Shown here: piece after piece, positions 1 through 6,482 of the stretch
How the letters are laid out: every line of letters starts with the position of its first letter
How positions within the stretch are numbered: the stretch's first letter is position 1
Assembly (NCBI GenBank): GCA_045593005.1
Contig: JAZNVV010000041.1
Coordinates: 1 to 18,094 of the forward strand
From: UBA11475 sp045593005
GTDB taxonomy: Bacteria; Bacillota; Clostridia; Christensenellales; Borkfalkiaceae
Direction: 5' to 3'
Length of the DNA stretch: 18,094 nucleotides
The notes under the pieces: generated by a model
What the model was told of the DNA's origin: nothing
Databases searched by the model: none
The model's input: the letters and a program-made list of their open reading frames with translations, nothing else
Made by a program: the position numbers and the translations under genes

Positions 1-174
1 ATTTCTTATACACTCTAAACATCAATTATTCTTAAATCTTCCTATTTTAATGTTCGAATATAAACGTAATTTGTCTACCACTTTTAATCTCAGTAATAGT
101 GTTGAGTTTTTTTCATTCTGTTAGAAAAATGTTACTATTTGCGAAAAAACACTACAAAATTGTGAGAGGTGTGA

Positions 175-180
175 TATAAT
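175..180 (+). promoter_or_regulatory. Extended -10 promoter of a possible small plus-strand transcript
   Basis: The hexamer TATAAT at 175-180 is preceded by TG one base upstream (TGA-TATAAT), which is the extended -10 form that can work with a weak -35. The best-placed -35 (152-157, CTACAA) is poor. Transcription would start near 187. No plus-strand protein gene of normal size follows for more than 2 kb, so this promoter would serve only the small unit ending near 432. Confidence 0.5.
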
Positions 181-202
181 CATTAATATAAAAGAGGTAG
201 AT

Positions 203-268
203 ATGGGATTAGTTAACGCAAAATGTTTAAATTATAAACTTTCAACCTTTGCGCCCATAAAATTTTAA
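203..268 (+). CDS. Possible 21-residue peptide
   Basis: An ATG at 203 is preceded by AGAGG (193-197) at slightly short spacing and opens a 21-codon frame ending in TAA at 266-268. It lies directly downstream of the extended -10 promoter at 175-180. The peptide starts MGLVNAKCLNYK and ends near APIKF, with no signal peptide or hydrophobic helix. It may be a chance frame inside the candidate RNA, because the same bases take part in the inverted repeats. No function is assigned. Confidence 0.2.
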   Translation: MGLVNAKCLNYKLSTFAPIKF

Positions 269-394
269 AGTTTCGCAAGTTGGCAAATTGTAAACTTTTA
301 CACTTTGAAATTGCAAAATTTATACCAAATTTCAAACTTTGATAAAAAAGTATTAAAGCGTAGTTGATAAACAACAGAACACCATGGTGCTACC

Positions 395-430
395 AAAAAA
401 AGGACTGAACTTTTCGTTCAGCCCTTTTTG
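395..430 (-). terminator. Intrinsic terminator of icd
   Basis: Arms at 401-410 and 416-425 enclose a five-base loop, flanked by A and T runs. One position (404/422) is A-C on the plus strand but becomes a G-U pair in minus-strand RNA, so the hairpin is fully paired only when transcribed from icd. It may still work weakly for plus-strand transcription because TTTTTGTATTTTTG follows on that side. Confidence 0.85.
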
Positions 431-445
431 TATTTTTGTATTTAA

Positions 446-1648
446 TTATATTCTTTTTGCAATTTCTTCAAGGAATTGACGGCTGTTTTGTGGTTTAACT
501 TCAACCCCGTCTTTTTTGAATAAACCTGCTAAATCTTTGGTCATATAACCTTCTTCAATCGTTTTAACGGTTGCCCTTTCAAGTTTATTAGCAAATTCAA
601 CAAGTTCGGTATTATTTTCACTTTCGCCACGCTTTCTTAATGCGCCCGTCCAAGCAAAAATCGTTGCAACGGAGTTAGTTGAAGTTTCTTCCCCCTTAAG
701 ATGACGATAATAGTGGCGCGTTACCGTACCGTGAGCTGCCTCGTATTCATAATTTCCATCAGGTGAAACAAGCACGCTCGTCATCATTGCAAGCGAACCG
801 TAAGCAGTAGCAACCATATCGCTCATAACGTCACCGTCGTAATTTTTAAGCGCCCAAATAAAACCACCGTTACTACGAACTATTCTTGCAACAGAATCAT
901 CAATTAAAGTATAGTCGTAACTTATACCCTTTTCTTCAAATTTTGCCTTATATTCGTTTTCGTAAATTTCAGCAAAAATGTCCTTAAAGCGATGGTCGTA
1001 AGTTTTTGAGATAGTATCTTTTGTTGCAAACCATACGCTTTGATTTGTCGAAAGAGCATAATTAAAGCAAGAACGAGCAAACGACGCGATAGAATTATCC
1101 ACGTTATGTATGCCCTGTATAACGCCTGCACTCTTAAAATCAAAAATCTTTTTAGTTTCAACCCTGCCGTCAGCATACGTTACTTTAAGTTCAGCAGTAG
1201 CAGGTCCATCAACTCTAATTTCACTATTTTTATATACGTCGCCGTAAGCGTGACGTGCTATCGTTATAGGCTTTGTCCAAGTTGGAACGTAAGAGTTAAT
1301 GCCGTCAACTAAAATAGGAGCACGGAAAACCGTTCCGTCAAGCATTGCTCTAATCGTACCGTTTGGTGAAAGCCACATATTTGAAAGGTTATATTCAACA
1401 ACACGTTGAGCGTTAGGAGTAATAGTAGCACATTTTACGCCAACGTGATATTTTTTTATTGCCTCTGCCGCATCACGAGTGATTTGGTCTTTTGTTTCTT
1501 CTCTTTTTGGCAAACCTAAATCGTAAAATTCAGTATTAAGTTCAACGTAGGGCTCAATTAAAATTTCTTTAATCCAGTCCCATAAAATTCTAGTCATTTC
1601 GTCGCCTTGCATTTCAACAATAGGCGTATTATATTTTATCTTTGCCAT
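446..1648 (-). CDS. icd: NADP-dependent isocitrate dehydrogenase (eukaryotic-type family)
   Basis: This cytoplasmic enzyme oxidatively decarboxylates isocitrate to 2-oxoglutarate, normally with NADP. The 400-residue protein shows the signatures of the homodimeric, eukaryote-like IDH class: SPNGTIR (94-100) and the arginines near 109 and 132 for substrate binding, YGDVYK (135-140), ATKDTI (208-213), aspartates near 271-275 for the metal ion, and the cofactor segment AAHGTVTRHYYRH from 304. The frame is open to a TTG at 1705, but that codon lies inside the -35 box. The ATG at 1648 has AAAGGAAA upstream and matches the family N-terminus, so 1648 is used. The gene is monocistronic, with its own promoter and terminator. 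No citrate synthase or aconitase gene is nearby, so the flux is probably towards glutamate. Function is very likely. Confidence 0.96.
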   Translation of the reverse strand: MAKIKYNTPIVEMQGDEMTRILWDWIKEILIEPYVELNTEFYDLGLPKREETKDQITRDAAEAIKKYHVGVKCATITPNAQRVVEYNLSNMWLSPNGTIRAMLDGTVFRAPILVDGINSYVPTWTKPITIARHAYGDVYKNSEIRVDGPATAELKVTYADGRVETKKIFDFKSAGVIQGIHNVDNSIASFARSCFNYALSTNQSVWFATKDTISKTYDHRFKDIFAEIYENEYKAKFEEKGISYDYTLIDDSVARIVRSNGGFIWALKNYDGDVMSDMVATAYGSLAMMTSVLVSPDGNYEYEAAHGTVTRHYYRHLKGEETSTNSVATIFAWTGALRKRGESENNTELVEFANKLERATVKTIEEGYMTKDLAGLFKKDGVEVKPQNSRQFLEEIAKRI

Positions 1649-1676
1649 AAAACATTTCCTTTTCAATTTTTTAACT

Positions 1677-1705
1677 ATTATATCCTTAATAACTTTTTTA
1701 GTCAA
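1677..1705 (-). promoter_or_regulatory. Promoter of icd
   Basis: Minus-strand -35 TTGACT (1700-1705) and -10 TATAAT (1677-1682) are separated by exactly 17 bases, a near-perfect sigma-A promoter. The start of transcription would be near 1670, about 20 bases before the ATG at 1648. This rules out the longer TTG-initiated reading frame. Confidence 0.88.
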
Positions 1706-1749
1706 TTAATTTTTATATTAGTAATAAAAATTGATACTATAATTTTTCG

Positions 1750-1760
1750 TGTAGTCTACA
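1750..1760. promoter_or_regulatory. Perfect inverted repeat upstream of icd, possible operator
   Basis: TGTAG-T-CTACA is a perfect 5+1+5 inverted repeat about 45 bases upstream of the icd -35 box, in an intergenic spacer with no other role. The binding protein is not recognised, and the repeat could be chance. Confidence 0.3.
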
Positions 1761-1772
1761 ATCTCTTACACA

Positions 1773-1786
1773 TATAAACGTTTACA
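1773..1786. promoter_or_regulatory. cre-like site (possible CcpA operator) upstream of icd
   Basis: The 14 bases TATAAACGTTTACA match the catabolite-responsive element pattern TGNAANCGNNNNCA at all fixed positions but one (A for G at position 2) and contain the central palindrome TAAACGTTTA. The site lies about 70 bases upstream of the icd -35. CcpA control of citric-acid-cycle genes is known in Firmicutes; its use here is inferred. Confidence 0.35.
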
Positions 1787-1811
1787 AATTAAATAATTTA
1801 ATAACGTGAAA

Positions 1812-1838
1812 TTAAAAAGGGAGCAACTGCTCCCTTTA
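1812..1838 (-). terminator. Intrinsic terminator of the cytidylate-kinase-like gene
   Basis: GGGAGC (1819-1824) pairs with GCTCCC (1829-1834) around a four-base loop. Flanking A and T runs extend the stem and give a U-tract on the minus strand. It begins four bases after the stop codon of the gene at 1842-2459. Confidence 0.88.
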
Positions 1839-1841
1839 ATA

Positions 1842-2459
1842 TTAAATTTGTTTTTCTTTTAAAAACTCTTCTATATACTTTATCAAAATATCAGCCGTTT
1901 TATCAATACCCATAACGGAAGAATTCACGCAGATATCATACGTGCTAGCCTCGCCCCACTTCTTTTGAGAGAAATAATTATAATATTTTGCACGGTTTTT
2001 ATCGGCTTTTTTGACCAACTTTTCAGCCTGTGCTTCGGAAATATTTTCATACTCCATAACACGGGCAATTCTATCGTTGGTATTTGCCGAAATAAAAACG
2101 GAAATCTTATTTTCTTTGTTGCGTAAAATGTAGTTAGCTACTCTACCAACAACAACAAAGGATTCCGTTTCAGCAAGTTTTTTAATAACTTCAAATTGAG
2201 AAAAGTATGCTTTAATTTGAACTTGATGAGCACCGTTAGCAGAAATATAAAAATTATTCGCAACGGAAAAAGCAAAATTTGAAACTGCTTTTTCATCACA
2301 AGTTGCAACAAAATCTTCGTGTAAACCAGAATGCTCTGCTGCTAAATTTATAATTTCTTTATCATAACATTTGATATTAAAGTGTTTTGCTATTTTTTTA
2401 GCAATCTCACGTCCTCCGGAGCCAAATTGTCTTCCTATAGTAATAATAAAATTGTTCAT
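1842..2459 (-). CDS. Cytidylate-kinase-like family protein
   Basis: This 205-residue P-loop protein resembles the cytidylate-kinase-like family common in Clostridia rather than classical Cmk. The N-terminus is a nucleoside-kinase Walker A region, TIGRQFGSGGREIAKKIA (7-24), followed by a CYDKEII motif (31-37) typical of the family. VVVGRVANYIL (about 102-112) fits the second conserved strand, and R-rich segments around 130 and 155 fit a lid. The family is predicted to phosphorylate nucleotides, but the substrate is not established, so no symbol is given. The ATG at 2459 has AGGGGGC a few bases upstream. It is a single-gene unit with its own promoter and terminator, divergent from the DUF5058 operon. 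Confidence 0.88.
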   Translation of the reverse strand: MNNFIITIGRQFGSGGREIAKKIAKHFNIKCYDKEIINLAAEHSGLHEDFVATCDEKAVSNFAFSVANNFYISANGAHQVQIKAYFSQFEVIKKLAETESFVVVGRVANYILRNKENKISVFISANTNDRIARVMEYENISEAQAEKLVKKADKNRAKYYNYFSQKKWGEASTYDICVNSSVMGIDKTADILIKYIEEFLKEKQI

Positions 2460-2488
2460 ATATGCCCCCTATGATTATTTCTATTCAC

Positions 2489-2517
2489 ATTATATCATTA
2501 TTTTTTGAAAATTTCAA
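2489..2517 (-). promoter_or_regulatory. Promoter of the cytidylate-kinase-like gene
   Basis: Minus-strand -35 TTGAAA (2512-2517), 17-base spacer and perfect -10 TATAAT (2489-2494). The start point would be near 2482, giving a leader of about 22 bases that includes the GGGGG ribosome binding site. Confidence 0.83.
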
Positions 2518-2637
2518 TAGCAAATTTATTTTATTATATTTTTTATTTATGGTTAACTTTCACACTACCGTTACACCCCTTTTTATTACCATTTTACTAA
2601 ATTTATCAAATTTTTTGTTTATGAAAAAAAATTTTTC

Positions 2638-2666
2638 TTCAAAGTCATTAGATAATATGTTATTAT
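2638..2666 (+). promoter_or_regulatory. Promoter of the DUF5058/M20 operon
   Basis: -35 TTCAAA (2638-2643), 17-base spacer and -10 TATTAT (2661-2666). The box sequences are less ideal than those of neighbouring promoters, but the spacing is right and the start near 2673 leaves room for the AAGGAGA site (2682-2688) before the ATG at 2695. Confidence 0.6.
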
Positions 2667-2694
2667 TATATATATTTTTACAAGGAGAACTAAT

Positions 2695-3477
2695 ATGTTT
2701 GAATTTGGTGTAAACAGCCCAATTATATTTGTTCTTGTATCATTGATTATAGCCGCCGTTATGGGACAGGCTGTGTTTTTTTTGATAAGAGCATTAAAAA
2801 GGGCTAAAGAAATTAATATTCCAAGAGAAAAAATCAAAAAAGCGATTATGACGTCAATAGTATTTACGATTGCGCCTGCAATTTCAATTATTATTTGCGT
2901 TATGACATTATCACACGACCTTGGTATTGCTTTGCCTTGGTATAGGTTAAGCGTAGTTGGCTCGCTTTCATACGAAACAATTGCAGCACAAAATGCTTTA
3001 AGTGGTATGGATATGATACTTGGCTCTGGCGTAGCACTCAATGCAAGTCAATTTGTTACAATATTATTTGTAATGACGATTTCAATCATGGTCGGAATTA
3101 TTCTTGTTCCGATTATCGGAAATAAATTACAAAAAGGGATGATAAGCCTTGGTAATAAAGATAAAAAATGGCGTGATATATTCCAAAATTCACTTTTTAT
3201 CGGTATGATATCGGCATTCCTTGGGTTTGTTTTTTGTGACTTTGCGAACGTGTTTAGTGGTGGTTTTTGGGCGCTTATACCAGTATTTGTAATGCTATCT
3301 TCTGCCGTTATGATGCTTATATGTGGATTAGTTATGAAGATTACCAAATGGCGCTGGATAAACGATTATGCATTGCCTATAAGTATGGTTTTTGGTATGG
3401 CTATGGCAATACCTTTTACTGCTTGGTTAGGGCCTATCCCTAATGCAAGCGCTGCGCTTTGTTTAGCACTTGTTTAA
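2695..3477 (+). CDS. DUF5058 family integral membrane protein
   Basis: A 260-residue membrane protein that I recognise as DUF5058, a family of unknown function in Firmicutes. Six hydrophobic segments are visible at about 10-33, 49-71, 119-142, 165-185, 191-215 and 226-247. The loop after the second holds the family-like stretch LPWYRLSVVGSLSYE (80-94), probably functional because it is polar and conserved-looking between helices. A basic cytoplasmic stretch (RALKRAKE, 32-39) follows helix 1. It starts at the ATG at 2695 behind AAGGAGA. It is the first gene of an operon with a second membrane protein of similar layout and an M20 peptidase. A transporter subunit for a peptide or acylated amino acid is a reasonable inference, but nothing in the sequence proves transport. 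Confidence 0.75.
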   Translation: MFEFGVNSPIIFVLVSLIIAAVMGQAVFFLIRALKRAKEINIPREKIKKAIMTSIVFTIAPAISIIICVMTLSHDLGIALPWYRLSVVGSLSYETIAAQNALSGMDMILGSGVALNASQFVTILFVMTISIMVGIILVPIIGNKLQKGMISLGNKDKKWRDIFQNSLFIGMISAFLGFVFCDFANVFSGGFWALIPVFVMLSSAVMMLICGLVMKITKWRWINDYALPISMVFGMAMAIPFTAWLGPIPNASAALCLALV

Positions 3478-3492
3478 TAGGAGGACTTAAAA

Positions 3493-4206
3493 ATGAAAAA
3501 ACAGAGAACATATCTTGAACAAGTACACCGTGACGGTAGATTTTGGAACTTTACCATGGCGGGAATTTTCTTTATCTTTCCTATTATTTTGTGTATAATT
3601 TTTGGCGCTGTTCCTAACTGGAACGGATTATTTAAAGGTCTTTTAGCAACTTTACCTATGTACTGGGCAGTCGGCATTATTGAAGTTATCACATACGTTC
3701 CTATGCTTGGCGCTGGTGGAAGTTATTTATCTTTCGTTACCGGCAACATTTCAAACTTAAAACTTCCTTGCGCTTTGGAGGTTTTAGAAAATTCCGGCTA
3801 TAAATCTAGTACGGAAGAAGGTGAAATTATTTCAACTATCTCGATAGCTGTTTCATCAATCGTTACAACGCTCATCATCTTATTAGGAGTAATTTTACTT
3901 GTTCCACTCGAACCATTACTTGCTAACCCGGTTTTAGAACCTGCATTTGAACAACTTTTACCTGCCCTCTTCGGTGCGCTTGGCGTTGTATTTGTTTCTA
4001 AAAACTGGAAAATTGCAATTGCACCTATTGCCTTAATGTTAATTTTATTTATCGCTATACCTGCTCTTAACTCTGGCACGGTTGGAATTATGGTTCCGGT
4101 AGGCGCGTTGTTTACAATAGGTATATCAAGAATTATGTACAAAAAAGGTTTACTTGACGACAAGAAAAATCTTGACGAACAAGCAAATGAAGAAGTTACG
4201 GAGTAA
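3493..4206 (+). CDS. Six-segment membrane protein, putative partner of the DUF5058 protein
   Basis: The 237-residue protein is not assigned to a named family. Six hydrophobic segments are visible at about 20-40, 49-68, 112-138, 152-168, 172-190 and 196-215. A long polar loop between segments 2 and 3 includes GAGGSYLSFVTGNISNLKLP (73-92). The order and spacing of segments, including the long loop after segment 2, closely follow the preceding DUF5058 protein, which suggests two related subunits of one complex. The C-terminus is charged (DDKKNLDEQANEE) and probably cytoplasmic. It has a strong AGGAGG site and starts 15 bases after the preceding stop. The tight spacing on both sides says it is made together with its neighbours. 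A role in transport is inference only. Confidence 0.8.
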   Translation: MKKQRTYLEQVHRDGRFWNFTMAGIFFIFPIILCIIFGAVPNWNGLFKGLLATLPMYWAVGIIEVITYVPMLGAGGSYLSFVTGNISNLKLPCALEVLENSGYKSSTEEGEIISTISIAVSSIVTTLIILLGVILLVPLEPLLANPVLEPAFEQLLPALFGALGVVFVSKNWKIAIAPIALMLILFIAIPALNSGTVGIMVPVGALFTIGISRIMYKKGLLDDKKNLDEQANEEVTE

Positions 4207-4209
4207 AAT

Positions 4210-5655
4210 ATGTGGTGGTTATATCTATTATGCAGTTTAGCAGGAGTGATTTTTCTTCTAACGGCAATATTGTTAATTAGAACGCTTACATTTAAACCAA
4301 AATTTGAACAATCTATCCAGCAAGAAGTTGTTGAATTTGACAAAAATCAAGCCGTTAAATGCTTGCAATCACTTGTTCAATGCAAAACTATTTCTGATTT
4401 TGATAAATCAAATGAGGACGATGCCGAATTTGAAAAACTAATTAATCTTCTTCCTACGCTTTACCCTAACGTATACGCTAAAACAGAATTAAAAACTTTC
4501 GGTGGCAGATCACTTATGTTTATATGGAAAGGTAAAACGGACAAAAACCCAAGCGTTTTTATGTCGCATTACGACGTTGTTTCCGTTGAAGAAGATAAGT
4601 GGGAAAAACCACCTTTTGCTGGAATTATTGAGGATGACGTGCTTTGGGGACGTGGAACACTTGATACAAAAGCAACGTTTAACGCAACGTTATTTGCCGT
4701 TAACCACTTGATAGGACAAAATTTCACACCTGATAGAGACGTTTATCTTTGCTTTTCTGGTAGTGAAGAAGTTAATGGTGGCGACGCCTACAATATGATG
4801 AATTATTTTAAGGAAAATAATATCGAACTTGAAATGGTTATCGACGAAGGTGGCGCTGTCGTTAATAACGTATTCCCAGGCGTTAACGAGCCTTGCGCTC
4901 TTGTTGGAATTGCCGAAAAAGGTATGATGAACGTCAAATATACGGTCAATTCTAACGGTGGACACGCATCTGCACCAAAGCCAAACTCCCCACTAGTCGT
5001 ACTTGCTAACGCCGTTAAAAAACTTGATAAAAATCCGTTCAAAATGCATATTACCGAACCTGTTAAAATAATGCTTGACACGCTAGGAAGAAAATCTATC
5101 TTCCTTTACAGAATGATTTTTGCTAATATGTGGTTATTTAAGGGGCTTTTAGATAAAGTTGCAAGAATGAGTGGTGGTGAATTAAATTCATTATTTAGAA
5201 CGACTATTGCAATAACGCAAGCAGAAGGCAGTAAAGGCATAAACGTTATACCACCTGTTGCAAGTGTTTCAACAAATATGCGTCTTAACCCTATGGATAA
5301 CGTAAAATCTGCAACAAAAATGCTAAAAAAGACGATAAACAACGACAAAATTGATATTGAAGTTTTAGCAAGCACAGAGCCAAGCCGTATTTCAAAGGTA
5401 GACGTTTTAGGTTTTGAGAGAATTAAAACTGCTATAAAAGCAACGTGGGATAACGTTCTTGTTTCCCCTTACTTGATGGTTCAATGCTCCGACTGTAGAC
5501 ATTACGGCGAAATTTCTGATAGAGTATACCGTTTTTCAGCAATGGCAATGACCAACGAAGAAAGAAGTACGGTGCATGGCAACAATGAAAGAATAAGACT
5601 TTCACAAATTGAAAAGTCAGTTGAATTTTATATTCGTTTAATAAAATTTTGCTAA
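4210..5655 (+). CDS. Membrane-anchored M20 family metallopeptidase (PM20D1/carboxypeptidase S-like)
   Basis: A di-zinc amidohydrolase of the M20 family, 481 residues. Residues 3-23 form one hydrophobic helix. The catalytic domain then shows SHYDVVSV (119-126, His120 and Asp122), GRGTLDTK (147-154, Asp152), SGSEEVNG (183-190, Glu186/187), VIDEGG (210-215, Asp212) and a C-terminal STVHGNNER with the last metal-binding His near 456. This set is complete, so the enzyme should be active. The closest relatives by motif are carboxypeptidase S and PM20D1 types, which cleave peptides or N-acyl amino acids. Positive residues follow the helix rather than precede it, which leaves open a cytoplasmic catalytic domain. 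It starts three bases after the preceding stop, with GGAG inside the upstream gene. The context suggests that it hydrolyses a substrate handled by the two membrane proteins. Confidence 0.9.
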   Translation: MWWLYLLCSLAGVIFLLTAILLIRTLTFKPKFEQSIQQEVVEFDKNQAVKCLQSLVQCKTISDFDKSNEDDAEFEKLINLLPTLYPNVYAKTELKTFGGRSLMFIWKGKTDKNPSVFMSHYDVVSVEEDKWEKPPFAGIIEDDVLWGRGTLDTKATFNATLFAVNHLIGQNFTPDRDVYLCFSGSEEVNGGDAYNMMNYFKENNIELEMVIDEGGAVVNNVFPGVNEPCALVGIAEKGMMNVKYTVNSNGGHASAPKPNSPLVVLANAVKKLDKNPFKMHITEPVKIMLDTLGRKSIFLYRMIFANMWLFKGLLDKVARMSGGELNSLFRTTIAITQAEGSKGINVIPPVASVSTNMRLNPMDNVKSATKMLKKTINNDKIDIEVLASTEPSRISKVDVLGFERIKTAIKATWDNVLVSPYLMVQCSDCRHYGEISDRVYRFSAMAMTNEERSTVHGNNERIRLSQIEKSVEFYIRLIKFC

Positions 5656-5659
5656 TAAA

Positions 5660-5690
5660 AATAACCTGCAAAACTGCAGGTTATTTTTTT
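5660..5690. terminator. Bidirectional terminator between the M20 operon and proC
   Basis: An 11-base stem (5660-5670 with 5675-5685) and a four-base loop carry T-runs on both strands, so it can end both convergent operons. The stop codon of proC (5681-5683) lies inside the right arm. Confidence 0.92.
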
Positions 5691-6481
5691 AATTCTAAAG
5701 TTCTTTTATACGACGCTGTAATCGCCTTTTCGACTATGCCGTATAGATTGTTTTCTTCAAAGGATTTAACACCTTCTATCGTCGTGCCACCTGGGCTACA
5801 AACGGCTTTGATAAGTTCATCAAAAGGTTTGCCCGTTTTATAAGCGTTTTTAGCAGAGCCTTCAACCGTCTTTAACGCGTATAAATTAGCCTTTTCTTCC
5901 GGCAATCCAAGCTTTACAGCAACTTGCCTTAATGCGTCAATATACATATACACAAAGGCAGGTCCACAACCGGATAAACAACTTGCCACGTCTATCTTAT
6001 CTTCTGAAATTTCGTCAACAAGCCCTGCCCCAAAAAGCGCTGAAACAAATTGCTCTTTATCGTTTTTTGAAACCTTTTCGTTGCAGGTATATAAAATTAT
6101 ACCTTCGCCTATTTGACAAGGTGTATTTGGCATTATACGTATGACTGGATAGTTGCCGTTAGCATAAGAAGTTACGCCTGCAATGCTTATACCTGCTGCC
6201 ATACTAACTATTATTACGTCTTTATTATTTTTTAAATCTTCCTCAATAGCATTAAAAGTGTTTTCATAACCTTGTGGCTTTACACCTATAAATAAAAATT
6301 TACAATTCAACGCGACTTCATTTGCGTTTTGACAAATTGTAGCGACGTCTTTTAATGCGTCAACCTTTTCAAAATGTCTATCAAAGACGGCAATCTCTGA
6401 TTTATTATGCTTTTTAGAAACGGCACGACAAAGGGCGCTACCCATATTTCCACAACCGATAAATCCAAATAAAAACTTCAT
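5681..6481 (-). CDS. proC: Pyrroline-5-carboxylate reductase
   Basis: Catalyses the last step of proline synthesis, reducing pyrroline-5-carboxylate to proline with NAD(P)H in the cytoplasm. The 266-residue length is standard. The N-terminal Rossmann motif GCGNMG is at 9-14, followed by FIGVKPQ (64-70), RIMPNTP (115-121), the dimer-domain signature SGCGPAFVYMYIDAL (170-184) and SPGGTTIEG (229-237). It starts at the ATG at 6481, one base after the proA stop (TAG-T-ATG), so it is probably translationally coupled. It is the last gene of the proB-proA-proC operon. The final codons and the stop lie inside the shared terminator hairpin. The call is firm. Confidence 0.97.
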   Translation of the reverse strand: MKFLFGFIGCGNMGSALCRAVSKKHNKSEIAVFDRHFEKVDALKDVATICQNANEVALNCKFLFIGVKPQGYENTFNAIEEDLKNNKDVIIVSMAAGISIAGVTSYANGNYPVIRIMPNTPCQIGEGIILYTCNEKVSKNDKEQFVSALFGAGLVDEISEDKIDVASCLSGCGPAFVYMYIDALRQVAVKLGLPEEKANLYALKTVEGSAKNAYKTGKPFDELIKAVCSPGGTTIEGVKSFEENNLYGIVEKAITASYKRTLELKK

Positions 6482-6482
6482 A

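Larger units (their letters stand above)
187..432 (+). ncRNA. Candidate uncharacterised small RNA
   Basis: This is inferred from layout, not from a recognised family. An extended -10 promoter lies just upstream, and a hairpin followed by a T-rich run lies at 395-432. Between them are several inverted repeats: GGTAG (196-200) can pair with CTACC (390-394) and ATGG (203-206) with CCAT (382-385) as a closing stem. CAAC/TTGCG (243-253) can pair with CGCAA/GTTG (274-282), and TTTGAAATT (304-312) with AATTTCAAA (328-336). The stems are AT-rich and the terminator has one A-C mismatch when read on this strand, so the case is moderate. It does not look like tmRNA, RNase P RNA or a T-box leader. Confidence 0.3.

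Noticed and set aside
1..60. Start of a minus-strand gene at an ATG at 20-22 with AGGAAG upstream
   Set aside because: The spacing is about 15 bases, too long for a normal site, and only seven codons are visible before the edge.
1..174. Search for a gene, RNA or mobile element in the leftmost 174 bases
   Set aside because: Only AT-rich sequence with small imperfect inverted repeats is visible; nothing can be supported.
187..432. T-box leader or other riboswitch, suggested by GGTGCTACC and a following hairpin
   Set aside because: No T-box core sequence is present and no plus-strand gene follows to be regulated.
922..1312. Short frames on both strands inside icd
   Set aside because: Isocitrate dehydrogenase motifs run through the whole region in one frame, so these are chance frames.
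2619..3347. Antisense open frames opposite the DUF5058 gene
   Set aside because: The plus-strand gene has a promoter, a strong ribosome binding site and family motifs; the antisense frames have none of these.
3798..4343. A 181-codon open frame antisense to the second membrane protein and the start of the M20 gene
   Set aside because: It lies opposite two well-supported genes, has no ribosome binding site or known motif, and its serine- and isoleucine-rich content is what antisense of hydrophobic coding DNA gives.
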